Positions 34,149-45,159 of a stretch of 64,000 bases of DNA are shown one piece after another; within the stretch, counting starts at the first letter, position 1; the number at the start of each line of letters is the position of its first letter. This DNA comes from Lenzites betulinus (lineage: Eukaryota > Basidiomycota > Agaricomycetes > Polyporales > Polyporaceae). The position numbers and the translations under genes are program-made. Location of the stretch: the NCBI GenBank assembly GCA_022264855.1, contig JABYQU010000001.1, positions 248,001 through 312,000 on the forward strand, in the 5' to 3' direction. The notes beneath the pieces were generated by a model. That model ran no database searches, was not told the origin of the DNA, and worked only from the letters and a program-made list of their open reading frames with translations.

Positions 34149-34890
34149 CTACTGCGCTTTCGTGACGTTCACCACAGCGCCATGCGCCAATGCGCGACTA
34201 TAAGGGCAGGCCTGTCATGTCGTCAGCTCTTTGAGTGCTACTCCATGACATAGCTAAGCTCAGCCGAAACACGCCGAGCGATTGTGGAATCGGGGTCAAG
34301 GGCGCCGCAGACTACTGAGCGCTTACCTTGTGGCCTGCTTGGATGAGCTCCATGTCCTCGACGCCCTCTACTTGGATATCAACCTGCAACCCAAAGCCTT
34401 CCATGCCTTCCGGCTGGCCGAGATGAACTTGGGTGTGGACTACTGCGTTTCTGGCTCGGTCTGTCTTACCCGTTTTGCCTGCGACCATCTGGAGGGCGCT
34501 CAGGAAACACGCTATAGTGCGTGCGACCATGCTTTGAGCCGGGCGTGGCAAAAATACATGGAAAGGAGTGCGCACCCGCATAGCCGACAGCGAACAGTTG
34601 CTCCGGGTTCTGGCCGTCGCCCTTGCCGCCGAGGGACTTCGGCATGGCGAGGCGGAGCTTGAGGCCGCAGTCGTCGTCAGAGCTGACCTCGCCATCGCGG
34701 CCTTGCCCCTTTGCGGTGGCATGGGCCGAGTACTGCTTCGATTGAGCGGGCCGTCGACGCGCGGGGCAGCGAACGGGCGTACCTTGTGGTTCTTGAGGGT
34801 CATAAGCGAGCGAGTTGCTAGCGAGGACGCTAGACGAGGGATTGCTCGGCTCGCTTGTCGGGCTGCGCTGCGAGAGAGGAAGGCGGACAT
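34149..34890 (-). CDS. Ohr/OsmC-family organic hydroperoxide reductase, probably mitochondrial (copy 2)
   Basis: Four exons (34890-34783, 34732-34576, 34511-34327, 34211-34149) give 170 aa. The first 30 residues (MSAFLSRSAARQASRAIPRL) look like a mitochondrial presequence. The core matches copy 1: LMTLKNHKYSAHATAKGQG, GGKGDGQNPEQLFAVGYAAC, and the end ACPYSRALAHGAVVNVTKAQ. Redox cysteines are C90 and C152. The last intron is 115 bp, longer than the others. The stop lies 95 bp from the gypsy LTR, so the coding region is intact but the 3' flank has been replaced by retrotransposon. Confidence 0.9.
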
Positions 34891-36401
34891 CTGGGGTTGG
34901 AAAGGCCGGAGGCGAAGTGGGCAGTCGGGGAATTTGAAAGGAGAGGCGACGTCGACGTCGAGGGCGCACGGACTGCTGTTATATGTCGCGCAAGACGCTG
35001 ACGTCGTGTGCGCATACCTTTCGCGGGGCATCGATCGAGCATGGAAGGCTTCTGTCCCGCTGTGGGGTGTATACAACGCGGTCACGTGCAGCATCCGACG
35101 CGTCTTAAACTGAATGTCACCGTCGAGGGGATAGCTTATATTCCACGGTACTGCAAACTAAGGATTGAAATCTACATACATGAGGAAAGTGGGACAGATG
35201 TTCACAGCGGGCAGCGTTGCGAATATTGCGTGGTGCCAAAGTTTTCCGCATATGCTCTTACATATGTAGTCTCAGGCCGCCAGGATTTCCAGTATCGTCA
35301 CAATAGCCTGAGAAAGGATCACTGTTGAGTCGCCCTCCACGTACTTTGCGGTTGAACAGTAACCTTCTCCGGATACGTCAATAGCCAGTACAAGTACGCC
35401 GCCGTGCATGCATCTATCGGGATCCAAGTACAGGTAAGAGGCATCAGGAGATACGGGGAACCAGCCCCGAGCCAAGCGGTATCTACCAGCGCGGCACCCT
35501 GCAGGCCACCCAATTCCAAGCGGCTTCCTGTCAAACTCATGGTGTCTTGCGGCTCTTGCCATACGCCCAAGCAAGCCGTGCTAACCGGATGGCTGCCACA
35601 TGCTTTCCTGGCCCGTTCCTGGATAGCTTCCCGGGGATCCCAGCATGATGTGACTGCCACTCGCACATAAGTATAATTCGATAGGTTTGCTACAATGCAT
35701 TACATGGCTGTCTTCATTCACGCAGTACATAATGCAAGCCAAGAGGGGAGCGCGTGGGCCCGACACGTAGCGTCATTCAGTCAAGTTCCACTTGGCCCGG
35801 CATGCATGCACGATCTACTTAAATGGCTTGCCTATCGTCTGGCACGTCCAGAGTCCACTAAACCCTCCTGCATCCAGATAGAACAATGCTCAAACGAATC
35901 AACCTACATACCTGCCGGAGGTATAAGAATACTACTGCTTGTGCCCACGACTCGCCCGAGCGGCCTTGTTGGCGCTTCACCTGGATTGTCTGGCAGCCAC
36001 CTGTATCTCGGTAACCTACCGCGCTGGAGATTTTCACTTCTGAGCCCTCCCGGACTCGTTTCCATCAGCTGGCCAGTCCACCTGAAGTCCCCTGGAACGA
36101 TGTCTAGCAGTGATATCCCTGTGTGCCATGAGCCGGATTCCCCGTTGTGCTTACGGCGGGTTCGTGATGCACCCGGTGCGCTCTTTGTCCGCTGCGCCGT
36201 CCTGGTCTCGAGCGAAAATCGACGTCCGCGTTCCCTGTCCCCGCGTGCGCTTGAGCTTACTGAACACACCCTCTTCCTCCGGGCCCGTTTGTTTCGCGAT
36301 GCGCCCCAAGCACGAGGCCAGAGCTGCGCACCCCTCTTTGTCTCTCTCGTCCCATAAAGCGCGCTTTGCCCTGCCACGCCCCATACCACCACCGTATAAA
36401 C
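34891..36401. other. 1.5-kb intergenic stretch with an unassigned minus-strand ORF
   Basis: Most of this holds nothing I can support. On the minus strand at about 35272-35560 a frame reads RGWFPVSPDASYLYLDPDRC, then VLVLAIDVSGEGYC and a helix ending ILSQAIVTILEILAA. Its composition is protein-like, but no start or clean upstream exon could be built, so it may be a gene remnant. Confidence 0.35.
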
Positions 36402-37408
36402 ATGCCCTCCCCGTCTCTCCCTAGTCCACACCCCAGCGCCCACACAAACACCCACCGCACGAAGAGGCCAATCCCCATCAAGAAGCACAAAGTCATTGCC
36501 GCCATGGTGAGCATGCCACCCACCATCTACGCTGTACCGCACGCTGACCCGCCGCCGACCCCCAGAGCGCCCGGTGCACCGCAAACTCGCTCGAGCCCTT
36601 CCTCGGCACATACCGCATCGTGTGGGACTCCGAGTCCAACTACGACCCGCGCGACGTCCTCTTCGACGCCGCGCGCCCCGAGCGCGACCCGGACGACGGC
36701 CTCCTCACGCTCGCGCGCCCCCAGCGCGCGCCCGCGTGGCCGAAGGAGCCCGCGCCCGCCTCGAACGTCGTCCTCCGCATCCGCGACGCCTTCCTCGGCA
36801 CGGACCGCACCGCGTCCGTACTCAAGCTCTCACCGCGGGCCACGCCCGGCCCTGCAGCAGCCCTCGACGCGTGCATGCTCAACAGCCCCTCGTCCGCGCC
36901 GCCCTCCCCGCTCCACTCGGCCGCCCCGTCCCCGTCACCATCGGCCTCCTCATCCTCCCGCCGCCCCTCCCCCATCTACATCCCGTCAGCTCCTTCCGAG
37001 TCCCCCCAGCCCGAGGTGGCTACCGGCAAAGGGGCGCGCCGCTTCTGGCGCTTCGACTGGGACCCGTCCTTCCCGCGCCTGGGCTTCCGCTTCGAGGGCA
37101 TGGACCTCACCGCGCCGCGCGGGCACGCGCTCTCCTTCGCGCGCATCCGCGACGACCGCGGTGCGCCGTTTGCCGTGCTCGATTTGCGCGTCACGCGGAG
37201 GCGGCGGGGTGGCGATCATACGCTGAGAAACGAGGCAGGAGAGGAGGGAGATGAAGAGGGAGGCGAGGCGAAGTATATCACGGTTGTGGCGAAGCGCGTG
37301 GAGGACAGGTATGCGCGCGAGGGGCTGTCGGACGCGGAGCGCGCGCGGCTGGGGATGGTCGAGCTCGACGAACTCGACGCGGGGGTGTTGTTCGACTTCA
37401 CCCGCTAA
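36402..37408 (+). CDS. Unidentified protein, 315 aa
   Basis: Two exons (36402-36506, 36566-37408) with a 59-bp intron join in frame. The N-terminus is basic (HRTKRPIPIKKHKVIAAM). The second exon starts SARCTANSLEPFLGTYRIVW, then DPRDVLFDAARPERDPDDG. A Pro/Ser-rich linker of about 60 residues splits the protein. The C-terminal part has FWRFDWDPSFPRLGFRFEGM and a beta-rich stretch (GAPFAVLDLRVTRR). I do not recognise the family. Very strong third-position GC fits the neighbouring host genes. It is likely a host gene confined to basidiomycetes. Confidence 0.7.
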
Positions 37409-37750
37409 CGCTCGGGGGATTGTGTGCGAGATATCTGCGTAGACTGGCGAACACTGAACGGGAATTGAATGGACAGGTCGTGTTGTTGTATTGTTGTGGA
37501 ATATATTTGTCTTGGCTTGACTTCTACACCGGCCGGGAGAGGGTACGCGTCGTGTCTGGCGTTGAACCCACATCTGTGGAAGGGAGGTCTTGATGTTTCT
37601 CAGTAGCTACAGGTAGCTTAGCTGTAGTACGGTGCTGTCCAAAGGCAGTGAATGCACGCGGGTACTTTCGAAGATCTGGCAATGCAGGGGATGGTTTGTG
37701 ATCATTTAACACCGGGGGCATGGAACCATGGAACCACATGTCACATGGAT
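37409..37750. other. 3' flank of the unidentified gene, leading into AT-rich DNA
   Basis: No gene is visible. GC content falls from here toward the MITE-like element. Confidence 0.4.
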
Positions 37751-38269
37751 ATCACACACTTATCATTGGCCAAATGTTAATACAATGAGTGACAATCTAA
37801 CATCATATATCTCTTTATTAATGGGAAAATGATGTAGCAATGCATATGACTTCCCATAGCACGCTTCCGTTTCATGCAAATGCCATTGAGAATGGTTTTT
37901 GAATAAGAGTACATATCCCATTAACATCTGGCAAAATATAACCCTTCTGGTGTGATATGGGAGTACCATGTGTGATATACAGCATGCTATTGCTTCTACA
38001 ATGAAAGCAAACCAAGGCAAAATTTAGAATGCTTTCAGCTATGTAAAGTTTCGTAATATGTTTTATAACATAAAAGCCGGCGTAGACATGGGAAAAGCAT
38101 GTAACATTACCTCACACCATGAGACACATTCACAATGGAATCACCGTGCAATATCAGAGTCCATTCAAAATGCTTCGGTTCGTTACATCAACATTCCATT
38201 CAGAACATAATCAGTATATGACAGCATTGTCACACTATCGTCACATTTGGCCAATGATAACTGTGTGAT
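37751..38269. mobile_element. MITE-like element with 27-bp terminal inverted repeats
   Basis: Positions 37751-37777 match the reverse complement of 38243-38269 at 26 of 27 bases. The core is TTATCATTGGCCAAATGT. The 519-bp unit is AT-rich and has no ORF, as in MITEs. I could not find a clear target-site duplication, so the exact edges may differ by a few bases. Confidence 0.65.
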
Positions 38270-38785
38270 CATAAAAATCAAATAATGAGCACAAAGATTG
38301 AAGTGATGGTTCAATGGACTGAATCTCTGAATGGGGGGTATTGATGGTTTTTCTGCACAATAAAAATGCTATCATGTATAATATGGACAGAAAAAGAAAA
38401 ATACAGCATGTAGCATATTGTTAATGAGATTCAAGGAAAGACCAATATCTCATGAACATTAGATGGTCAATAGGATGTATGTGAGAGGGTGTTGTTCCAT
38501 GAATTGTAACTTGGTTCATTCTTATAAGACGAGGTTCTAATAGAAAATAGAACAAAATAAAGATGGAACAGAAATGTAACAACAATGGAATACAGAAAGA
38601 ATAAAAATGAAACATTGATGAAAGCCTGACCACCACTACATAGAAAAATTTAATCAACCACTATCACCACTACCAGAATATATGATCACCACTTAAGGTG
38701 GTGTTGTCATCAAGAAGTAAGGTGGTGGTAGTGGTAGTCCTGAAATGGATGGTGGTAGTAATAAGCACAAAGGTTAGTAGTTGTG
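38270..38785. other. AT-rich gene-free stretch with short GGTGGTAGT/CCACCACTA runs
   Basis: There is no ORF of note. Near 38625-38675 the plus strand has CACCACTA-type runs, and near 38698-38758 it has GGTGGTGGTAGTGG. Together they could fold into a hairpin. Confidence 0.45.
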
Positions 38786-38789
38786 AAGG

Positions 38790-39240
38790 TGCCCATTAGG
38801 AATGCTACCGCACTCCGCCAGGCTGTGCTGCTGGACTATATTTGCTAGAAATGCTACGGCCAGCCCATTGCCTATGCTAAGAATGCTAAGTGGTGGCCCG
38901 CTAAAAATGCTACAGCACTGCGCTGCACCATAGCATTCTGGGCGCCCAGTACAATGTAGCATTCTTAGTGTTTGTAGCAAGCCGCTATGCCGCCTGCTGC
39001 AACATAGCATTCTTAGCAGTCGTAGCGAGCCGCTGCAACATAGCATTCTTAGCATTCATAGTGGGGTGCTGCGCGATATCATTCTTAGCATTTGTAGTGG
39101 GGCACTGCAATGTAGCATTCTTACTGCCTGCTGCAACATAGCATTCTGAGCATTCATAACGAGCCACTGTGACATAGCATTCTTAGCATTTGTAGCAGAG
39201 TGTTGCAAAGTAGCATTCTTAGCATTTGTAGCAGGGCACT
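38790..39240. repeat. Reverse-oriented and diverged part of the GCTAAGAATGCT repeat
   Basis: TAGCATTCTTAGC occurs repeatedly here (for example near 38957, 39004, 39041, 39111 and 39175). It is the reverse complement of the GCTAAGAATGCTA found in the array to the right. Spacing is irregular. Confidence 0.7.
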
Positions 39241-39242
39241 AT

Positions 39243-41430
39243 ATTTGCCAGAACTGCTGCGGCAGTCCGCCACCCACGCTAAGGATGCTAAGCAGTGGTG
39301 GACGCGCCTGCTAAGAATGCTGCGGCAGTCCGCCGCCCATGCTAAGGATGCTAATCAGTGGTGGACGCGCCTGCTAAGAATGCTACGGCAGTGCGCCGCC
39401 CATGCTAAGGATGCTAAGCGGTGGTGCGCTAAGAATGCTACGGCAGTCGGCCGCACTGCGCTGCTTGGCCATATTTGCCAGAACTGCTGCGGCAGTCCGC
39501 CACCCACGCTAAGGATGCTAAGCAGTGGTGGACGCGCCTGCTAAGAATGCTGCGGCAGTCCGCCGCCCATGCTAAGGATGCTAAGCAGTGGTGGACATGC
39601 CTGCTAAGAATGCTGCGGCAGTCCGCCGCCCATGCTAACGATGCTAAGCAGTGGTGGACGCGCCTGCTAAGAATGCTGCGGCAGTCTGCCGCCCATGCTA
39701 AGGATGCTAAGCAGTGGTGGACGCGCCTGCTAAGAATGCTGCGGCAGTCCGCCGCCCATGCTAAGGATGCTAAGCGGTGGTGGACGCGCCTGCTAAGCAT
39801 GCTGCGGCAGTCCGCCGCCCATGCTAAGGATGCTAAGCAGTGGTGGACGCGCCTGCTAAGAATGCTACGGCAGTCGGCCGCACTGCGCTGCTTGGCCATA
39901 TTTGCCAGAACTGCTGCGGCAGTCCGCCACCCACGCTAAGGATGCTAAGCAGTGGTGGACGCGCCTGCTAAGAATGCTGCGGCAGTCCGCCGCCCATGCT
40001 AAGGATGCTAAGCAGTGGTGGACGCGCCTGCTAAGCATGCTGCGGCAGTCCGCCGCCCATGCTAAGGATGCTAAGCGGTGGTGCACGTGCCTGCTAAGAA
40101 TGCTACGGCAGTCGGCCGCACTGCGCTGCTTGGCCATATTTGCCAGAGCTGCTGCGGCAGTCCGCTGCCCATGCTAAGGATGCTAATCAGTGGTGGACGC
40201 GCCTGCTAAGAATGCTACGGCAGTGCGCCGCCCATGCTAAGGATGCTAAGCGGTGGTGCGCTAAGAATGCTACGGCAGTCGGCCGCACTGCGCTGCTTGG
40301 CCATATTTGCCAGAACTGCTGCGGCAGTCCGCCACCCACGCTAAGGATGCTAAGCAGTGGTCGACGCGCCCGCTAAGAATGCTGCGGCAGTCCGCCGCCC
40401 ATGCTAACGATGCTAAGCAGTGGTGGACGCGCCTGCTAAGAATGCTGCGGCAGTCCGCCGCCCATGCTAAGGATGCTAAGCGGTGGTGCACGTGCCTGCT
40501 AAGAATGCTGCGGCAGTCCGCCGCCCATGCTAAGGATGCTAAGCGGTGGTGCACGTGCCTGCTAAGAATGCTACGGCAGTCGGCCGCACTGCGCTGTTTG
40601 GCCATATTTGCCAGAACTGCTACGGCAGTGCGCCGCCCATGCTAAGGATGCTAAGCGGTGGTGCGCTAAGAATGCTACGGCAGTCGGCCGCACTGCGCTG
40701 CTTGGCCATATTTGCCAGAGCTGCTGCGGCAGTCCGCTGCCCATGCTAAGGATGCTAATCAGTGGTGGACGCGCCTGCTAAGAATGCTACGGCAGTGCGC
40801 CGCCCATGCTAAGGATGCTAAGCGGTGGTGCGCTAAGAATGCTACGGCAGTCGGCCGCACTGCGCTGCTTGGCCATATTTGCCAGAACTGCTGCGGCAGT
40901 CCGCCACCCATGCTAAGGATGCTAATCAGTGGTGGACGCGCCTGCTAAGAATGCTACGGCAGTCCGCCACCCACGCTAAGGATGCTAAGCAGTGGTCGAC
41001 GCGCCCGCTAAGAATGCTGCGGCAGTCCGCCGCCCATGCTAACGATGCTAAGCAGTGGTGGACGCGCCTGCTAAGAATGCTGCGGCAGTCCGCCGCCCAT
41101 GCTAAGGATGCTAAGCGGTGGTGCACGTGCCTGCTAAGAATGCTGCGGCAGTCCGCCGCCCATGCTAAGGATGCTAAGCGGTGGTGCACATGCCTGCTAA
41201 GAATGCTACGGCAGTCGGCCGCACTGCGCTGTTTGGCCATATTTGCCAGAACTGCTACGGCAGTGCGCCGCCCATGCTAAGGATGCTAAGCGGTGGTGCG
41301 CTAAGAATGCTACGGCAGTCAGCCGCACTGCGCTGCTTGGCCATATTTGCCAGAACTGCTGCGGCAGTCCGCCACCCACGCTAAGGATGCTAAGCAGTGG
41401 TGCACGTGCCTGTTAAGAATGCTGCAGCAG
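39243..41430. repeat. Minisatellite array, 63-bp units with higher-order structure
   Basis: The basic unit starts CTAAGAATGCTGCGGCAGTC and ends TGGTGGACGCGCCTG (63 bp). It is repeated many times with small changes. Groups of units are separated by a variant spacer containing GGCCGCACTGCGCTGCTTGG and CATATTTGCCAGA (near 39450, 39870, 40110, 40280, 40585, 40690, 40850, 41218 and 41325). Two blocks (about 40350-40640 and 40985-41280) are near duplicates. Because 63 is a multiple of three, long ORFs run on both strands. I do not call them genes. Confidence 0.9.
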
Positions 41431-43030
41431 TCGGCCTGAGTAGCACGCCAGTCTCCGTTTACTTGTGTTATGTGAGTGTGCTACACTGAGTCTCGGAGGC
41501 CGGCCATTCAAATCGGAAGATAGCTGAGAATTAGGTAAGGGTAGTGGGGGCGGAGAGGTCGAAGAATCTGTTGGAGAAGCAGACCACCGCTGTGCCGAGA
41601 CGACGGGTATTGAGGAGACGACGAGTAGTACGGTCGAGTGTGACATGGAGGAATCGTTCACTGCTGGTTTGGCAAGGCCTTCCATGGGGGGGCGGAGAGC
41701 GCCCATAGGGGGAGAGGGACTTCGAATCGAAGGAACATTGTTGGAAGGCGTTGCATGAAGGCTGGACAGCACATCAGATGAATGGGTAATCCACGTGCTG
41801 ACCTCAGGAGTTCTGACCGGCGCTGGTGGTGGAGAGTTACGTCGAATTATCCGTTGTGGTGAGGGCACTGTACAAGTACTGGTACAGCCCATGGGTGACG
41901 GTGAGGGTAGACGGGAAGGGCTCCGATTAATGGAAACGGAAGCGGTCGTGGGGATGGGGCTCAATGCCCCTGAGAGCGTGTAGCTGTACAATGACCTAAC
42001 AGGCCGTGGCACGTTTGCATGAAGGCTCTCATCGCTATGATTCCAGCCATAATTGGCGTCATCGGGAAAGACGCCTGTGGTGACCGACTCCCCGACCGCC
42101 TGTGTTAGCGGGGGGTACTAGGAGTGTCGCAAATCAGGATGTTTCAGCCAGAACATCGACTAGATACACGTACGCTAACGTTATGGAGATTCGGCCCGAG
42201 ACTGCGTAGATTCTGGTGATACGATGGCGAGTTAGTCTCAGACGTTTGAATGTACATTCGAAACAACACACCGTCGGCGAGTTATACTCCACACGTACTA
42301 TTCCATTGATGCCTCCTTTCTTGAAATCTGACGTCTCGCCCGACAGGGGCGAATGTGCATACAACGAGTGTCCGCTTTCTTCAGCCGATATATTTGGGCC
42401 ACATTCTCGAGTCTGCCCATTAGCCTCTCCGCGCTGAGCAACAATGTGGTTATAGAGATGCGCGGAAGGGGGAGCATAGAAAAGTGTCGGGGGCACGCGT
42501 GTGCTTCGAGTTGGTTGGCCATATGCCTCCTTCAAGCGACGATCATTAAAAGGTTACGATTGAGGACAGAGAAGGCCCGGAGGCGTCACGCCAGTCACTC
42601 ACCGGAAATTCCTCCTCAGAAAAGCGATGGATCAATTGTGGATCCGGGTGTCCCTCTGACGACAACAGAGTTGCGTGTATTCCTTCGCAGCCGGGGGAAT
42701 ATTCTGAGACGAAGGGCGTCGTCTGAGTCGCTTGTTTGACAAATGGCAGCGCCGACGGATGAGGGTATACCCCCGGACTATTTGACAATCGTAGTGAACG
42801 CCCAGATGTCCCCAGATATCGATAATGGCACGAAGAGGAGTCTGTGGAGGTCGAGAGGATGTCATGTTCCCAAGTTAAGTGCATTCTAGCACGGCGTGTG
42901 AGCGGATCCTCAGGAAGTTGCCTGTTGGGGGCAGTAGAAGCGATACCACCAAGTTCTTTCCACCACAGGCGTGGCCGCTAAGTATAACGAAGGAAAATTC
43001 AACGAGTAGAACTAGCACCAGCTGCCACAT
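41430..43030 (-). CDS. Candidate membrane-anchored, Ser/Pro-rich protein (exon structure uncertain)
   Basis: A start codon at 43030-43028 opens with MWQLVLVLLVEFSFVILSG, a likely transmembrane helix or signal anchor. Further along the minus strand are a segment ending RFSEEEFP before a GTGAGT donor (near 42612) and a Ser/Pro-rich block at about 42124-41430 (SINRSPSRLPSPSPMG, RRNSPPPAPVRTPEV). Joins between these parts could not be fixed. The layout (N-terminal helix, then Ser/Pro-rich tail) is like the better defined gene at 52064-52884. The last codons run into the minisatellite edge. It may be a decayed copy. Confidence 0.35.
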
Positions 43031-43128
43031 GTGGAAGATGCGTGTGGGCGGAGCTAACAAGCACACGTGATCTGCCAAGTCGAAGTTCCCTGTGCCCGCG
43101 CCATGATTTGTCCGCGAACACTGCAAAC

Positions 43129-43185
43129 CTTCAAGCTTCAAATCCCATGCTAGGCGTCAGTCCGTCAGGCCTCAAGCTTCAAATC
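43129..43185 (-). promoter_or_regulatory. Upstream GATTTGAAGCTTGARG repeats (pair)
   Basis: Read on the minus strand, GATTTGAAGCTTGAGG and GATTTGAAGCTTGAAGG occur about 40 bp apart, 100-155 bp upstream of the start at 43030. Similar repeats lie upstream of other genes in this block. Confidence 0.45.
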
Positions 43186-43312
43186 TGAGAGCATACTGAT
43201 AGATGATATTCTAAACCCAGCCGCTCACCGGCGTAACTTTCGAACTCCTCTTAACTACTTCACGTTGCTCCCTCCCGCCACGGCTGACATCGTGGATTGG
43301 TCGAGACGGTCG

Positions 43313-44058
43313 TCATGCCCTGAAATATGAGGCTAAACACAGCTCAGAAGCATGCGGGTGCCTACACCTACCTGTATCCCCTTCGTGCTCGTGCGGTGCC
43401 TCAAGCGAAGCGCGCTCGTGCTGTAAAGTTCTCAGTCGGTCTTGCATCTTGGAAAGATGCTTCTTCTTGGCGTCGTGATAGCTGCGCACTTCCTTGAGCT
43501 GTTCATTCAAGGATCCTATATCCTCCGCATTGCGCTTGTGTTCTGCACGAAGCCACCTGATTGATTCTTCCAGTCGCGCCTTGCGCTCCTCCGAAACTTT
43601 GACGGGAACCTCCGTGGACTCGGATTCGGCGGCCTGGCTATAAGCAACATAGTAAAGATGCGCTACAAGATAGTGCTACTTTGCAACGTACCGTTCTACT
43701 GCTTTCCAGAAATCCTCTGCAGGATCTTCCCCTCGTCCCGATAGGAAGAGCCGGATGATGGAGGATTCGGCTACTTCACACTCGCACACCGGACAAGTCA
43801 AGGATCCGACTGCGCTAGAGCTTTTGGTATCCTGTTTCTTTTGCCAATCCAGGCATGCCCCGCATACGACATGACCTAGAAATAATGATGAATCCTCCAC
43901 ATACTAGATAGTAATCTAGCTCCCGGCGTGGACGTACCGCAGGCCGAAAGCAAGTGAGGTTCTTCTAAGAGAGGCACATCGCTTGGGAATGGCAATGCAC
44001 AGGCAGCACAGATAACTGATTGCGACGGGTTGGGTTCAGTTGAAGAACTTGAAGACAT
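43313..44058 (-). CDS. RING-HC finger protein with coiled coil (196 aa), paralogue of the next gene
   Basis: Four exons (44058-43938, 43875-43692, 43637-43372, 43332-43313) join in frame. The RING is complete: C17, C20, C40, H42, C45, C48, C68, C71 (CAAC ... CGHVVCGAC ... CPVC). Such fingers usually recruit an E2 ubiquitin enzyme. After it come an acidic stretch and a coiled coil (KVSEERKARLEESIRWLRAE, NEQLKEVRSYHDAKKKHLSK). There is no membrane segment. The first intron splits the codon after the third cysteine, exactly as in the neighbouring RING gene, which shows common descent. The upstream region carries five GCTTGAA-type repeats. The substrate is unknown. Confidence 0.85.
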
Positions 44059-44150
44059 CCGGTATTGCAATGTGGGCAAGGTCAGAGGGCGAAGGTGAAA
44101 ACGAGGCGTCAAAAAATCGCAGCGAGGCCAAGAGATCAGATAGGTTCGAG

Positions 44151-44180
44151 GCTTCAAGCTTCAAAGCTTCAAGCTTCAAG
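44151..44180 (-). promoter_or_regulatory. Upstream GCTTGAA repeat cluster of the RING gene
   Basis: On the minus strand this reads as GCTTGAA/GCTTTGAA repeated four to five times, about 95 bp upstream of the start codon. Confidence 0.5.
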
Positions 44181-44334
44181 CGTAAGTTTAGCCTGGTCAT
44201 GTGAGTCCGCGCTCGCGCCACAGCTGACGGAAGATCTCAACGCGTTATAATTAAGAACACAATACGGGACAATTTTACAAGCTCGGACACCTAATCAACA
44301 TCAGAAGAGCTATATTACAGATTGCAAAGGGATT

Positions 44335-45159
44335 TCAGGCTACATCTGAGCCACGACTGCGCTTGGGCTATGCCAGTGAAGAGTTCGGAGATCAGTGGCA
44401 TGAAGAGGGCGAGCGCAGAGTCTGCACTTACGGCGCGATGGTCCTCGGGACGTTCGCTATCCCGGTCATGGACTGCCACTGTGCTAGTAGTTGGCCGAGA
44501 GCTCTGGATAAAAGCGGTATTCAGCATGGTCATCTGGAACGGTCTGTATCGCTCACCTCGCCCGGTCGGATAACCTCACGGCAGCGGAACTGATCCAGCC
44601 GCTTCATCTCAATTTGACACTTCTTCAGGAGAACCGCAATCTCCAACTCATAGTCCCTAGTGGCGCCGTGGAACTTCTCGATAGAGGCGCGGATGGCGGT
44701 TACACGCTGCTGCTGTACCAGTATTTTGACATGAAGTGCATCGTGCTCATCGACAAGCTTCGAACAGGCTTTGTTGATAGCGTCAATAGATGCATGACGG
44801 CCTGCGTTACGCCTAAAAGACATTGAGTATACCAACATACGCGTACGGAACGGAACCTACCTGAGCAGCGTAGCAGACAGAATATTAGCGCCTCCGGCTT
44901 CGTCTCCTCTTGTCATCAGCGTGAGCTGAAACCATTCGCGGGATGTGGTGGGGCACTTCATGGGGCACGGTACAGGCTGTTCTTGTACCTGTTCAGCGCA
45001 GCTAAAGCAGAGGACGTGACCTACAAAGAATATGTTGAGCACGGCGGGTGGCGCACATCCGACAGCAGTAAACGGAGACCTACCGCATGTACGAGCCATG
45101 GCGACGGCGTTGTTGCCAACGTCGAGGACGTCATAACATATAGGACAGGTGGGAAGCAT
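44335..45159 (-). CDS. RING-type finger protein with coiled coil (198 aa), paralogue of the previous gene
   Basis: Five exons (45159-45084, 45020-44861, 44812-44557, 44503-44432, 44367-44335) join in frame. The finger is C5, C8, C25, H27, C30, C33, C44, C48. The last pair is spaced CxxxC (CPMKC) instead of CxxC, a small departure that might alter zinc binding. The helical part has RHASIDAINKACSKLVDEH and YELEIAVLLKKCQIEMKRL. The C-terminus is short and basic (APKRSRGSDVA), like a nuclear signal. The first intron sits at the same codon as in the neighbouring RING gene. A longer upstream ORF was rejected because the finger starts right at this ATG. Confidence 0.83.

Noticed and set aside
39438..41280. 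ORFs of up to 154 aa on both strands in the minisatellite
   Set aside because: They arise from a 63-bp unit without stops. There is no start context, intron or domain, and equal openness on both strands argues against coding.
39243..41430. CRISPR-like array
   Set aside because: The organism is a eukaryote, and the 63-bp units repeat as a whole. There are no unique spacers.
42134..42535. Minus-strand ORF of 133 aa
   Set aside because: It starts at a non-ATG codon, has no protein-like pattern, and lies where an intron or intergenic part of the membrane-protein candidate is expected.
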